Source: CAVPFA01 sp963703655 | Lineage (GTDB): Bacteria > Actinomycetota > Acidimicrobiia > Acidimicrobiales > Bog-793 | Assembly (NCBI GenBank): GCA_963703655.1 | Contig: CAVPFA010000003.1 | Span: 1,364,001-1,428,000, forward strand | Direction of reading: 5' to 3' | DNA length: 64,000 nucleotides | Shown: piece after piece, positions 25,362-33,859 of the stretch | How positions within the stretch are numbered: position 1 is the stretch's first letter | How the letters are laid out: each line of letters begins with the position of its first letter | Position numbers and translations under genes: made by a program | Notes under the pieces: generated by a model | Database searches by the model: none | What the model saw: only the letters and a program-made list of their open reading frames with translations | Told to the model about the DNA's origin: nothing

Positions 25362-26870
25362 ATGAGCTCCCAGATCTCAAAGCGATCGATAGGACTCCGT
25401 CCGAATCGATCAGGAAAGCGCATCGCCGTGGCGACCACGAGCCTGGTCGTCCTCGCCGTGATCTTCACTGGAGGCGCCGCGGCCGAGAAGGGGCTGTCTT
25501 CGAACCTGCAGGCGACGTCGATGCCGACGAAGCACAAGATCGTGGCCAGGGCAAGGGCCGGGACGCCGTCCCAAGCGTCGGCCGCGACGGGCAGCAATTG
25601 GACCGTGTATCACAACGACGTGAGTGGGTCCGGCGCCGCTCCTGCAGGCCTCAACCTCTCCTCCCTCCGGCGAGCGTGGGCGTCGCCAGCGCTCGACGGG
25701 GACCTGTACGGCGAACCCCTCGTCTGGAACGACAGGGTGTACGTCGCAACCGAGGCCGACACCGTCTATGCCCTTGTCATCTCGAACGGGCACATTGCAT
25801 GGCATCGACATCTCGCCAATCCTGTTCCGTCGCGCGATCTTCCCTGCGGCAACATCGGCCCCACGGTAGGGATCACGTCGACGCCGGTCATCGACATAGC
25901 TCGGAACGAGATCTTCGTCGTGACTGACGAGCTCGTGAGCGGCCGGCCCAGCCACGAGCTGTTCGGGCTCAGCACAGCAGGCGGAACCACCGAGCTCAAA
26001 CAACACGTGGACCCGCCCGGCGCCGACAGCGCCGCCATCCTTCAACGCGCGTCGCTCACGCTCGACGGCAGCGAGCTGGTGTTCGGATTCGGAGGTAACT
26101 ACGGCGACTGCTCCAGTTATCACGGGTGGGTTGAATCGGTGCCCGTGACAGGGGGCAAAGCCCACTATTTCGAAGTGGATGCCCGCGCCGGCAACTCGCA
26201 GGGTGCCATCTGGATGGGGGGCGGGGCTCCCGTGCTCAACGACAAGGGCGACGTGTGGGTAGCGGCAGGAAACGGTTCGGTGCGATCACCAGGCCGCTAC
26301 GACGGCAGCGACTCGGTCCTCGAGCTGTCGCCATCGTTGAGGCTCCTCCAGTTCTTCGCGCCGTCGGACTGGTACCAGGACAACGCGAACGACCGCGACC
26401 TGGGGTCGTCGGTACCCGCCGTCCTGCCGAACGGCCTCGTCGTGCAGGCGGGCAAGTCACAGAGCGTCTACCTGTTGCGAGCCTCCCGGCTCGGTGGCAT
26501 CGGGGGACAGGTTGACGAGCAGACCAACAGCTGCGGGAACGACGTGGACGGAGGCGTCGCGTTCTCAGGCGGCACCGCGTACTTGCCGTGCGAGAACGGG
26601 GTGATGGCGGTCACCACCGACGCGAGGACGTTGAAACTGAGGGTGCTTTGGCAGACGTCGACGGGAGCCGGTGGTCCGCCGATCCTCGCTGGAGGGCTCG
26701 TGTGGACAATCTCGCACGGGAACCTGTTCGCCCTCAGTCCGCGCACCGGGCACGCGGTGGAGCAGTTCTCGATCGGAGGCGCCGCAACTGACTTCCCGAC
26801 GCCGTCGTTCGGAGATGGTCACCTGCTGGCGATCTCGAGCGATCAGGTGTACGCCTTCGTCGAGCGGTGA
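25362..26870 (+). CDS. Secreted PQQ-binding-like beta-propeller protein
   Basis: A 502-residue exported protein. A basic N-terminus and a hydrophobic segment at about 24-42 form the signal or anchor. The rest is a propeller of PQQ/PQQ_2-type repeats, each with an outer strand like RVYVATEADTVYALVISNGH, DVWVAAGNGS or LVWTISHGNLFALSPRTGH. Several Cys are present (GDCSS, NSCGND, LPCENG). Nothing shows PQQ binding or a dehydrogenase active site, so it may be structural or bind sugars. The start at ATG 25362 is the best choice because upstream codons look non-coding. Confidence 0.75.
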   Translation: MSSQISKRSIGLRPNRSGKRIAVATTSLVVLAVIFTGGAAAEKGLSSNLQATSMPTKHKIVARARAGTPSQASAATGSNWTVYHNDVSGSGAAPAGLNLSSLRRAWASPALDGDLYGEPLVWNDRVYVATEADTVYALVISNGHIAWHRHLANPVPSRDLPCGNIGPTVGITSTPVIDIARNEIFVVTDELVSGRPSHELFGLSTAGGTTELKQHVDPPGADSAAILQRASLTLDGSELVFGFGGNYGDCSSYHGWVESVPVTGGKAHYFEVDARAGNSQGAIWMGGGAPVLNDKGDVWVAAGNGSVRSPGRYDGSDSVLELSPSLRLLQFFAPSDWYQDNANDRDLGSSVPAVLPNGLVVQAGKSQSVYLLRASRLGGIGGQVDEQTNSCGNDVDGGVAFSGGTAYLPCENGVMAVTTDARTLKLRVLWQTSTGAGGPPILAGGLVWTISHGNLFALSPRTGHAVEQFSIGGAATDFPTPSFGDGHLLAISSDQVYAFVER

Positions 26871-27280
26871 CGCGAAACTCAAGTTCGGTAGGACACGAGT
26901 CGATCTAATGGACAGTGAAACGCATCGGCGATGCTCGTCGTGTCGGTCAATCACAGAAACAAGATCCAGCGCGGGCGAGAACCATGCCCGGTGCGACCGG
27001 AGAGGGCCATGCCCCGGTTCGCCACGAAGCGGATCAGTCTCCGGCGATAGCCGAGACGACGGGGGGTAAGTTCACCCGAGATGTAGTCGAGAGCTTCAAC
27101 CGGCTGACTCACGATCACCAGATTCGTCACCTCGTGGACGAGCACAACGGGCACATCGATCCTGACGACAACGTGGCTGCGGTTCATCGTGATCTGCACC
27201 GTGGATCGGTGGATCACATTCACTTCTCCTCGTTCTGACAGGCTGTTAATTGCGCGGCGCGGATTTGCGCGGTGGACCAG
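26871..27280. other. About 400 bp without a supported gene
   Basis: Short frames on both strands overlap here without a convincing ribosome site, family motif or codon pattern. A minus-strand frame at 26951-27223 has some hydrophobic periodicity but no recognisable domain. Confidence 0.5.
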
Positions 27281-27532
27281 TCAGTCGGGCCCGGTATTAC
27301 ACCTGCACAGAGAGCAACGTCGACCTGGGGCTATCGCATCGTCGCGCCAGTCCTGGTCGAGAGCCAGGCGCCGCCTGCCGAAACTCAGAGGCATCCCGCA
27401 AACGGCCTTTGTTGGCTCGCCTTGGGCGATCTCGACGGCGTGCCAAAGCTCGGTCTCACTGGGCTGGAACGCTGGAAGGCCGACGCCGGTCGACGGAACG
27501 ACAAGAAGCTGTATCGCGACGCCGTAGGCCAC
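27281..27532 (-). CDS. Small His/Cys zinc-site-like protein
   Basis: An 83-residue protein with the spacing His31-Cys44 and Cys73-x2-Cys76, in the context WHAVEIAQGEPTKAVCGMPL and GRRCSLCRC. Small actinobacterial proteins with this H...C...CxxC plan are thought to bind zinc. The start (GTG) is weakly supported. It is alone between two non-coding stretches. Function unknown. Confidence 0.45.
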   Translation of the reverse strand: MAYGVAIQLLVVPSTGVGLPAFQPSETELWHAVEIAQGEPTKAVCGMPLSFGRRRLALDQDWRDDAIAPGRRCSLCRCNTGPD

Positions 27533-27607
27533 AAGCCTGACGCTACCCGCGAACCCCGGAGGCTATCTAGACCCGTCTGATGTGGAGCCAATCGCCTCAC
27601 CGAGCCC

Positions 27608-28543
27608 TCATACGGATGGGTGCTGAAAGTAGTGACCCTGGTCGAGATCGTCGATGAGTCCGGGATGGGCCGGCTGCCATCCCAGTAGTGCCCGGGTGAG
27701 GGCGCTGGACGCGGGGCTGTCGAGCGCGAGGAAGCCGGCCAGCCACGTAAAGTGCTCGCCTGCATCCTCGGGCGAGATGGAGGCGACCGGCAGGTTCAGA
27801 TGGCGGCCGATGACCTCGGCGATGACGCGGATCGGCACGCCCTCGTCGGCGACCGCGTGCAGCGTCGAGCCCGCTGGGGCAGTCTCCAAAGCCAGGCGGA
27901 AGACGTGCGCGGCGTCGAGCTGGTGCACGGCAGGCCAGCGATTGGTCCCGTCGCCGATGTGGGCGGCGACGCCCTTCTCGCGGGCAATCGAGACCAGGGT
28001 GGCGACGAAGCCGTGATCTCCTTCCCCGTGAACCGTCGGCGACAGTCGCACTACTGACGAGCGGACGCCTCGCGAAGCGAGTGAGAGTGCCTGCTCGGCC
28101 GTGGCCAACCGAGTCCGCGGTCCGGCGCCTGCGGCGGCCAGCGCATGGCCTGGACCATGACCGTCGCGTTCGGTCGCGACTTGCCCTGGAGCGAGCCCGA
28201 GGATTCCGGAGGCGATGACAAACGGTCGGTCTGATCCGGCGAGCGTGTCGCCGAAGGTCTCGACGGCGCGGCGGTCCGCGTCGGCGGCGCCCTGGAAGTC
28301 CCCCGAGAAGGCGATGTCGTGCTTGAACGCCAGGTGGATCACTCCGTCCGACGCGGCAGCTCCGTTCCGCAGGCTGTCGAGGTCGTCGAGGGTGCCGCGA
28401 TGCACGCCTGCCCCGGCGGAAGTGAGGGCGGCGGCCGAGGCATCCGAGCGAGCCAGAGCGACGACGTGGTGGCCCGCGTCGATGAGCTCGGGAACGACTG
28501 CGGAGCCGATCCAGCCGGACGCGCCCGTAACGAAAATGCGCAT
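27608..28543 (-). CDS. Atypical SDR / NAD(P)-dependent epimerase-like protein
   Basis: A 311-residue extended SDR. The Rossmann nucleotide site is TGASGWIGSAVV at residues 6-17, and the C-terminal half has the substrate-domain pattern of NAD-dependent epimerases. The catalytic YxxxK motif is replaced (around TRLATAEQA), so it is of the atypical class. The start at ATG 28543 has a GGAGG site 8 nt upstream. Two palindromic sites lie 54-101 bp upstream, suggesting TetR-type control, though no regulator gene is adjacent. Confidence 0.8.
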   Translation of the reverse strand: MRIFVTGASGWIGSAVVPELIDAGHHVVALARSDASAAALTSAGAGVHRGTLDDLDSLRNGAAASDGVIHLAFKHDIAFSGDFQGAADADRRAVETFGDTLAGSDRPFVIASGILGLAPGQVATERDGHGPGHALAAAGAGPRTRLATAEQALSLASRGVRSSVVRLSPTVHGEGDHGFVATLVSIAREKGVAAHIGDGTNRWPAVHQLDAAHVFRLALETAPAGSTLHAVADEGVPIRVIAEVIGRHLNLPVASISPEDAGEHFTWLAGFLALDSPASSALTRALLGWQPAHPGLIDDLDQGHYFQHPSV

Positions 28544-28596
28544 GAGAAGAACCTCCAGTTGGCCAGCCGTCCTCAACTCCGAGGACGGGACAGGTA

Positions 28597-28613
28597 ATGT
28601 CAGCTGCTGACAT
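28597..28613. promoter_or_regulatory. Perfect operator-like palindrome upstream of the SDR gene
   Basis: ATGTCAGC-T-GCTGACAT, an 8+1+8 palindrome, is typical of TetR-family operators. A second, imperfect copy lies 31 bp away. Confidence 0.55.
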
Positions 28614-28627
28614 GACCCTATCATGAG

Positions 28628-28644
28628 ATGTCAGGGGCTGTCAT
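28628..28644. promoter_or_regulatory. Second, imperfect copy of the operator-like palindrome
   Basis: ATGTCAGGGGCTGTCAT shares the outer half-sites of the palindrome at 28597, three helical turns away, on the same face of the DNA. Confidence 0.45.
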
Positions 28645-28739
28645 CACGTAGGACCGGGGCTGAGCCGACAGGACTCGCGTTCCCAGCCGAACGACTGCCG
28701 TCCCGACGGAAAGCCGTGGCGACCCTTCGGTCGAGGGAC

Positions 28740-30014
28740 TCAGCTCGCCATCGTTGTAGCGCTCGAGCTGGCAGATCTATAGCGCCGGCGAAACAACAGG
28801 TACGCCGGAGGTCCGGCCATGAGAGGGCACCAATACGACGCCACCCGGTACGCGAGCGTCGCCAGAAAGGCGTCTCCCACGCCAATTCCGGCCGTCACGA
28901 GCATCCCGCTCAGGCTCGCTTCGACGATCCCCAGTCCTCCGGGTGTGATCGGCAGAAGGCCGACCACGTTGGCGACCGCATACGCGAGCAGCACCAGCGA
29001 CGGGCGGGGATGGCTGCCAGTTGCACGGAGGACTGCCAGGAGACAGCCGAAGTCGAGTCCGAGTCGAGCGGCACACAGCGCGACCGCTTTCCTCCAGTTG
29101 TCGCCGAGCGCGGACCTGACGGCGTTTCGGTCATGGAGCAAACGCTGGTCGAACCCTGTCAGCGGCGGGCGCGGACGGCGGATCCGGTTCCAAAGCCATT
29201 GGGCGCCTCGACCTAGCACAGCCAAGGGACCGTCGGTGCGCAGGATTGCGAAACCGAAACCTGCGAAGAGGACGAATCCGGCGGCACCCACTAGCGCGGT
29301 GTTGACGAGGCCACGGCTCGCAGGTGAGCCGCCGGCAATCGCCGGGAGCGAAAAGATCGGAAGAGCGAGGAGGCCGCCCACCTGGATGAGCGAGAACGCT
29401 GTCAGCCCGCTGACAGCGGTGTCGGCATCGATTCCCGCGGCGCTGAGCATCCGGAACTGGACGGCGGCGCCGGCGGCGTCCGCACCGGGCATGACGTCGG
29501 TGATGGCATTGCCAGTCAGTTCCGAGGTGACGACGGCGAACCAGTCGGTGGTGCGCAGTGCCAAGCGCTGCAGCGCGAAAGTGCACATGAAACTCGCGAC
29601 CTCTGCGCCAAATGCGACCGCGAACCATACAGGGTTTAGACGCGACAACCTGGGCCATGAGGAGAAGACGCGGGTGAGGCTGGGCAAGACGAGGTATATG
29701 GCTACGCCGGCCACAATGACCGGCACCGCCCGTTTGGCCAGCGGCCTCCAGTCCAGCAAGCCCTCCCGCTCGGTTGCCGAGGGCGGCTTTGGCGGCTGCT
29801 GCTGAACCGCAGTCTCAGGAGGAAGTTGATCGTCGCCGCGAGGCTGGCGTCCATCCTTCGGGCCAGAAGGCTTGGGGCCGCCGTTGCTTCCCGGGTCCTG
29901 CTTCAACCGGGACACCCCGCGAGCGTCGTGGACGAGATCCGCCAGAAGGGGGACGTCGACGCATATGACTGGGATTCGACCAGTGAGCTGCAATCGGCGG
30001 TCACGTCCGCGCAC
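28740..30014 (-). CDS. Lysylphosphatidylglycerol-synthase-type membrane protein (UPF0104/AglD-like)
   Basis: A 424-residue frame with a hydrophilic N-terminus of about 90 residues and then about eight membrane helices. The signature of the LPG_synthase_TM family is present: an N-x-x-T/S-D-x-x-PGADAAGAA segment and GLLPITPGGLGIVEASLSG near the end. Members are flippase-like or glycolipid transfer proteins; the soluble aminoacyl-transferase domain of MprF is absent. The true start is uncertain: a GTG at 29915 would drop an odd 33-residue head. No operon partner is evident. Confidence 0.75.
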   Translation of the reverse strand: MRGRDRRLQLTGRIPVICVDVPLLADLVHDARGVSRLKQDPGSNGGPKPSGPKDGRQPRGDDQLPPETAVQQQPPKPPSATEREGLLDWRPLAKRAVPVIVAGVAIYLVLPSLTRVFSSWPRLSRLNPVWFAVAFGAEVASFMCTFALQRLALRTTDWFAVVTSELTGNAITDVMPGADAAGAAVQFRMLSAAGIDADTAVSGLTAFSLIQVGGLLALPIFSLPAIAGGSPASRGLVNTALVGAAGFVLFAGFGFAILRTDGPLAVLGRGAQWLWNRIRRPRPPLTGFDQRLLHDRNAVRSALGDNWRKAVALCAARLGLDFGCLLAVLRATGSHPRPSLVLLAYAVANVVGLLPITPGGLGIVEASLSGMLVTAGIGVGDAFLATLAYRVASYWCPLMAGPPAYLLFRRRYRSASSSATTMAS

Positions 30015-30068
30015 CGAGCCGCCGGTCGCACGCGGCGGCGCAGGCTACATCCGCCGCGGATCCCGCCG

Positions 30069-30779
30069 TCAGGAGTGCCTGAAGACCGTCGCGAACGCCT
30101 CCTTATTACTGGCGGAGTAGGTGGTCTTGATCTGGAGCGGGCCCGTCGAGCTCGCGTAGAGGTTGTCCGCTTGGAGTCCAGGTGTCGCGGAGCCAAATGG
30201 GTATCCATTGATCTGCGCGCTGGAGAAGGCGAGGGTTCCAAAGTTGGGCACTCCAAACGTCGTCGACCCAGAAACCACCGGAAAGTCGCCGGCCATGATG
30301 CCCTCGCCCGTGCCGCTGCCGGTGCCATTGCGTGTGACGACGAACCTGTGCGTCATGTCGATTACCGAGTCCGTCATTTGCGAGTCGCTCTGGGACACCG
30401 CGAACTCGATCGTGTCTCCAACGTGGGCCGCGTCGCTCGGGACGTTCCTGATGGTGCCATTGACCACGAGCGATGGGTAGTAGCGTGCGAGACCTTGTGG
30501 CGTGCACGCCAGGTACAGACGGGCGTACGAGTTCACGGATTGGATGCCGACGCCGGCGTAGATCGAGCGCTCCGCGGGTCGCGTCGACCTGCAGTTGAGC
30601 TTGGGCACCACAATGATGGCGCTCACAGCCCCCGGAACCCCGATGTAGTTGGCGAAGTCGTAGCCGGCCAAAACGGTGCTCTGAGTATTGGTTGATCGCG
30701 CCGCCCCAGCAGGCGCGACCTGTGAGAGCCCAAGGATGACCGTCAGCCCTGCAGCGAACCCTAATGCTCTCCGCATCAT
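30069..30779 (-). CDS. Secreted G1/A4-peptidase-like beta-sandwich protein
   Basis: A 236-residue exported protein (signal peptide MMRRALGFAAGLTVILGLSQ, cleavage after AGAA). The layout GYDFANY-IGVPGAVSAIIVVP, YAGVGIQ, HVGDTIEFAVSQ and FGVPNFGTLAFSSA follows the double-layer sheet of glutamic (eqolisin, formerly A4) peptidases. The catalytic Gln and Glu cannot be placed with confidence, so it may be a non-enzymatic relative. Two Cys (LNCRS and LACTP) probably pair. No operon partner. Confidence 0.5.
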   Translation of the reverse strand: MMRRALGFAAGLTVILGLSQVAPAGAARSTNTQSTVLAGYDFANYIGVPGAVSAIIVVPKLNCRSTRPAERSIYAGVGIQSVNSYARLYLACTPQGLARYYPSLVVNGTIRNVPSDAAHVGDTIEFAVSQSDSQMTDSVIDMTHRFVVTRNGTGSGTGEGIMAGDFPVVSGSTTFGVPNFGTLAFSSAQINGYPFGSATPGLQADNLYASSTGPLQIKTTYSASNKEAFATVFRHS

Positions 30780-30831
30780 GCCCCCGTTTCGGTCATTGGA
30801 ACTCCCAACACCGAGCGAATCAGGTTCTTCT

Positions 30832-32172
30832 CTAATTGGATGCGGCGGCGGCCGGCAGCTTCACCTGCACCGGCACATCGCTCCCTTCGTAGCTCCCGTC
30901 ACCGAGCTGGCCGAAGTTGTTGCCGCCCCAGGCGAGCACCGCGCGTGTCGAGGTCACCGCCAGGCTGTGCAATTCGCCGGCGGCGATGGCGGTCACCTTC
31001 CTGCCCGCGGGCAGCTTCACCTTCACTGGCACGTCGCTGTTTCTCATGTTGCCGTCACCGAGCTCGCCGTCTGCGTTATAGCCCCAGGCGAGCACCGCGC
31101 CCGTCGAAGTCAGCGCCAGGCTGTGGCCGGGGCCGGCGCTGTTCTCGCCCACTCCTTCGAGGAGGCCACCACCGGCGACGGCGGTCACCTTCCTGCCCGC
31201 GGGCAGCTTTACCTTCACTGGCACGTCGCTGTTTCTCATGTTGCCGTCACCGAGCTCGCCGTCCGCGTTATAGCCCCAGGCGAGCACCGCACCCGTCGAG
31301 GTCACCGCCAGGCTGTAGTAGCCGCCGGCGGCGACCGCGGTCACCTTCGCGCTCACGGGTAGCTTCACCTTCACCGGCACATCGCTGTTCGTCCTGTTGC
31401 CGTCACCGAGCTCGCCGTCTGCGTTATAGCCCCAGGCGAGCACCGCACCAGTCGAAGTCAGCGCCAGGCTGTGTAACGCGCCGGCTGCGACCGCGGTCAC
31501 CCTCGTGCCCGTGGGCACGCTCACGTTCACCGGCACATCGCTGGCACCCGTGCTGCCGTTGCCGAGCTGACCGTCCGCGTTATAGCCCCAGGCGAGCACC
31601 GCACCCGTCGAGGTCACAGCGAGGCTGTGTTCGCCGCCGGCTGCGACTGCCGTCACCCTCGTGCCCGTGGGCAGGCTCACCTTCACCGCCACGTCGCTGT
31701 CTGTCGTGCTCCCGTTGCCTAGGTTGCCGTTGTAGTTCTTGCCCCAGGCGAGCACCGCGCCGGTGGAGGTCAGCGCCACGCTATGGGCGAACCCGGCGGC
31801 GATCCCGGTTACCCTCGTGCCGCCCGGCAGCCTCACCCTGACCGGCACATCGCTGCCATTCGTGCTTCCGTTGCCAAGCTGGCCGACGATGTTCCAGCCC
31901 CAGGCGAACACCGCGCCGGTCGAGGTCAGCGCCAGGCCGTTGTACAAGCCGGCAGCGACCGGGGCAGGCTTCATCGTCGCCGACGTTTCGCTCTTCAAGC
32001 CGGCGCTCCCTGCGGCGGACGCGGGTGCCAGCACGAGACCCAGCAACATCAAGCCGGGCACAAGCGCCCACGCCGGTGCCCACAAGAAACCGCCGCACCC
32101 GCTCCTTGCACGAAAGCTCGAGCGATCCCCTCGCACCATCGCCCGAAAAAATAACACCACCGGCCTCGGCAA
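30832..32172 (-). CDS. Secreted seven-repeat RCC1 beta-propeller protein
   Basis: A 446-residue exported protein (a better start may be ATG 32139, giving MVRGDRSS and a signal segment ending in PASAAGSA). Seven RCC1 repeats of about 50 residues follow, each with a LALTSTGAVLAWG core and a GQLGNGS or GELGDGN turn: enough for a closed seven-blade propeller. Repeat six carries a 12-residue insertion (GLLEGVGENSAG). The repeats are so alike at the DNA level that they must have arisen by recent duplication. Bacterial RCC1 proteins are mostly surface or secreted binding proteins; the partner is unknown. Confidence 0.85.
   Translation of the reverse strand: MPRPVVLFFRAMVRGDRSSFRARSGCGGFLWAPAWALVPGLMLLGLVLAPASAAGSAGLKSETSATMKPAPVAAGLYNGLALTSTGAVFAWGWNIVGQLGNGSTNGSDVPVRVRLPGGTRVTGIAAGFAHSVALTSTGAVLAWGKNYNGNLGNGSTTDSDVAVKVSLPTGTRVTAVAAGGEHSLAVTSTGAVLAWGYNADGQLGNGSTGASDVPVNVSVPTGTRVTAVAAGALHSLALTSTGAVLAWGYNADGELGDGNRTNSDVPVKVKLPVSAKVTAVAAGGYYSLAVTSTGAVLAWGYNADGELGDGNMRNSDVPVKVKLPAGRKVTAVAGGGLLEGVGENSAGPGHSLALTSTGAVLAWGYNADGELGDGNMRNSDVPVKVKLPAGRKVTAIAAGELHSLAVTSTRAVLAWGGNNFGQLGDGSYEGSDVPVQVKLPAAAASN
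30880..31960 (-). repeat. Tandem RCC1-encoding repeats of about 150-156 bp
   Basis: Seven in-frame units; the two around 31020-31080 and 31200-31260 are nearly identical over more than 60 bp. The repeat length makes the region prone to copy-number change or mis-assembly. Confidence 0.8.
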
Positions 32173-32193
32173 ACAACGTCGTCTCCCCCACGC

Positions 32194-32249
32194 GCAAAAG
32201 GTGGCTTCCGCCGACAGGCAAAAGGTGGCTTCCGCCGACAGTCTGTCGG
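32194..32249. repeat. Perfect 24-bp direct repeat ending in a palindrome
   Basis: Two identical adjacent 24-bp units (32194-32217 and 32218-32241) are followed by CCGACAG-T-CTGTCGG (32235-32249), whose left arm belongs to the second unit. They lie upstream of the RCC1 gene on its promoter side. Confidence 0.8.
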
Positions 32250-32419
32250 GAGCTGGAGGTCAGTCTCCTCGACTCGTGCGAGCGGTGCGACGGGCAGCGA
32301 CCCTGTACGACGCCATTGTTGGGACCAGATGGTCATCTCGCTCACCGGAGGCAGGCATCATCCAGCTGACGCTCACCGAAGGTCGACGCTGCAACGTTCG
32401 TATGCGAATCTCCCTGACG

Positions 32420-32448
32420 CTATAACGAACGCCGTATTCTGTTATAGT
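32420..32448 (+). promoter_or_regulatory. Inverted repeat and -10 of the Fic gene, probable leaderless promoter
   Basis: CTATAAC (32420-32426) and GTTATAG (32441-32447) are perfect inverted arms 14 bp apart. The right arm carries the -10 TATAGT (32443-32448), which ends 8 nt before the GTG start, implying a leaderless mRNA. A repressor on the repeat would cover the -10. Confidence 0.55.
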
Positions 32449-32456
32449 TACAGCTA

Positions 32457-33617
32457 GTGGACCCAACGAGATTTGTAGCCCCCGAGATCGGCCAAGCGAT
32501 CAAGAGCACCGGGCGCTGGGGCTTCTACCGTTTCGTCCCCGAGCCGCTCCCGAGGGCATTGGTGCTCGGTGCCGAGACCGTGCTTGCCCTCTCCGCCGCC
32601 GACACCGCATTGGGTCGACTCGCCGGCGCAGGACGGTTACTGCCCAACCCGCACATCCTCGTCGACCCCTACATGACTCGTGAAGCGGTGGCGAGCTCAA
32701 GAATCGAGGGGACCCAGGCATCGCTCAGCGAGGTGCTGGAGGCAAATGCCACCGGCCGCAGTGCTCCTGGCAGCGACGTCCGGGAGGTGCAGAACTACAT
32801 CGCCGCTTTCAATGCCGGCCTCCAGCTCCTCCGGAGCATGCCCCTGTGCCTTCGGCTGATCCGGGAAGTGCACGCCACGCTCATGGAAGGCGTCCGGGGT
32901 CAGGAACGTCGACCCGGAGAGTTCCGGACCACGCCGAACTGGATCGGCTCGCCGACGGACACGCCCGAGAACGCAACCTTCGTACCACCCCTCCCCGCCG
33001 AGATGAGCCCGGCGCTGGACGACCTGGAACGCTTCTTGAACGAAGACGTTCGTCTTCCTGTCCTAGTTCGATGCGCGCTCGCGCACTACCAATTCGAGAC
33101 GATCCACCCGTTCTTGGACGGCAACGGACGCCTCGGCCGCCTGTTGGCCGTGTTCTACCTGGTGCAACAAGACGTGCTTCCGCAACCACTTCTTTACCTG
33201 AGCGCCTACTTCGAGACCTATCGAACCGACTACTACGACCGCCTCCAGGCAGTGAGGGAGCGTGGACAGCTCCAGGAGTGGCTTCAGTTCTTTCTGACGG
33301 CGGTGGCGGTCCAGGCCACCGACGCCATCGAGCGGGCGGAACGGCTGGCCGATCTCAGAGAGGGATATCGGCAAGCTCTGGCTTCATCGCGCAGCCGGGC
33401 TTCTGAAGTGGTTGAACTCCTCATGGCCAACCCCTTTGTCACCGTTCGCAACGTGCAGGCTGCGCTGAGTATCACCCAGCCCGGTGCGCTCAATCTGCTA
33501 CGCGGAATCGAGAAACGCGGATGGCTGCGTGACATCGGCACCTTTGGCAGAGGCGGTCGCTCAGTCTGGGTCGCAGAGGAGATTCTCTCCGTGATCGCCG
33601 ATGTCGCCGTTGAATGA
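32457..33617 (+). CDS. Fic-domain AMP transferase with inhibitory N-terminal motif and C-terminal winged helix
   Basis: A 386-residue class II Fic protein. The active-site motif HPFLDGNGRLGR (about 217-228) matches HxFx(D/E)GNGRxxR fully. The inhibitory helix S-S-R-I-E-G (about 79-84) fits the (S/T)xxxE(G/N) rule, so activity is self-restrained. The C-terminus (about 325-375) is a winged helix, as in many Fic regulators that bind their own promoter. It probably AMPylates a protein hydroxyl in the cytosol; the target is unknown. No separate antitoxin gene flanks it. Confidence 0.9.
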   Translation: MDPTRFVAPEIGQAIKSTGRWGFYRFVPEPLPRALVLGAETVLALSAADTALGRLAGAGRLLPNPHILVDPYMTREAVASSRIEGTQASLSEVLEANATGRSAPGSDVREVQNYIAAFNAGLQLLRSMPLCLRLIREVHATLMEGVRGQERRPGEFRTTPNWIGSPTDTPENATFVPPLPAEMSPALDDLERFLNEDVRLPVLVRCALAHYQFETIHPFLDGNGRLGRLLAVFYLVQQDVLPQPLLYLSAYFETYRTDYYDRLQAVRERGQLQEWLQFFLTAVAVQATDAIERAERLADLREGYRQALASSRSRASEVVELLMANPFVTVRNVQAALSITQPGALNLLRGIEKRGWLRDIGTFGRGGRSVWVAEEILSVIADVAVE

Positions 33618-33691
33618 CGCGCCAACGCGACGCACGTGAGAACCTCGCGGCCGCGAGCTGTAGGGATTTCCGGTAGCCCCGGACGAAGCAG

Positions 33692-33765
33692 TGGGGCTAG
33701 CTGGAATCGAACCAGCGACCTCAGCATTATCAGTGCTGCGCTCTAACCGACTGAGCTATAGCCCC
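33692..33765 (-). tRNA. tRNA-Ile (anticodon GAU)
   Basis: The minus strand folds as a full 74-nt cloverleaf: acceptor GGGGCUA/UAGCCCC, D-arm TAGCTCAGTCGGTTAGAGC, anticodon stem CAGCA/TGCTG with loop CTGATAA, T-arm CTGGTTCGATTCCAG and discriminator A. No CCA is encoded. It lies after gyrA with one hydrolase gene between, as in mycobacteria, but its usual neighbour tRNA-Ala is at 2495. Confidence 0.97.
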
Positions 33766-33859
33766 CGACGGGACGGTCACGCTACACCAACCGAATCGCC
33801 GCCTCGATGGCCCCGGTCCACGCGGGGCGCAAACCCGCAAGTCAAACTACCCTGGCCGC

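Noticed and set aside
26915..27238. Plus-strand 107-codon frame
   Set aside because: No ribosome site, no family, and poor codon pattern; overlapping minus-strand frames are no better.
2568..33691. Integrated element with attL/attR at the tRNA genes
   Set aside because: No integrase and no repeated tRNA 3' segment was found near either tRNA, so only an uneven insertion is suggested.
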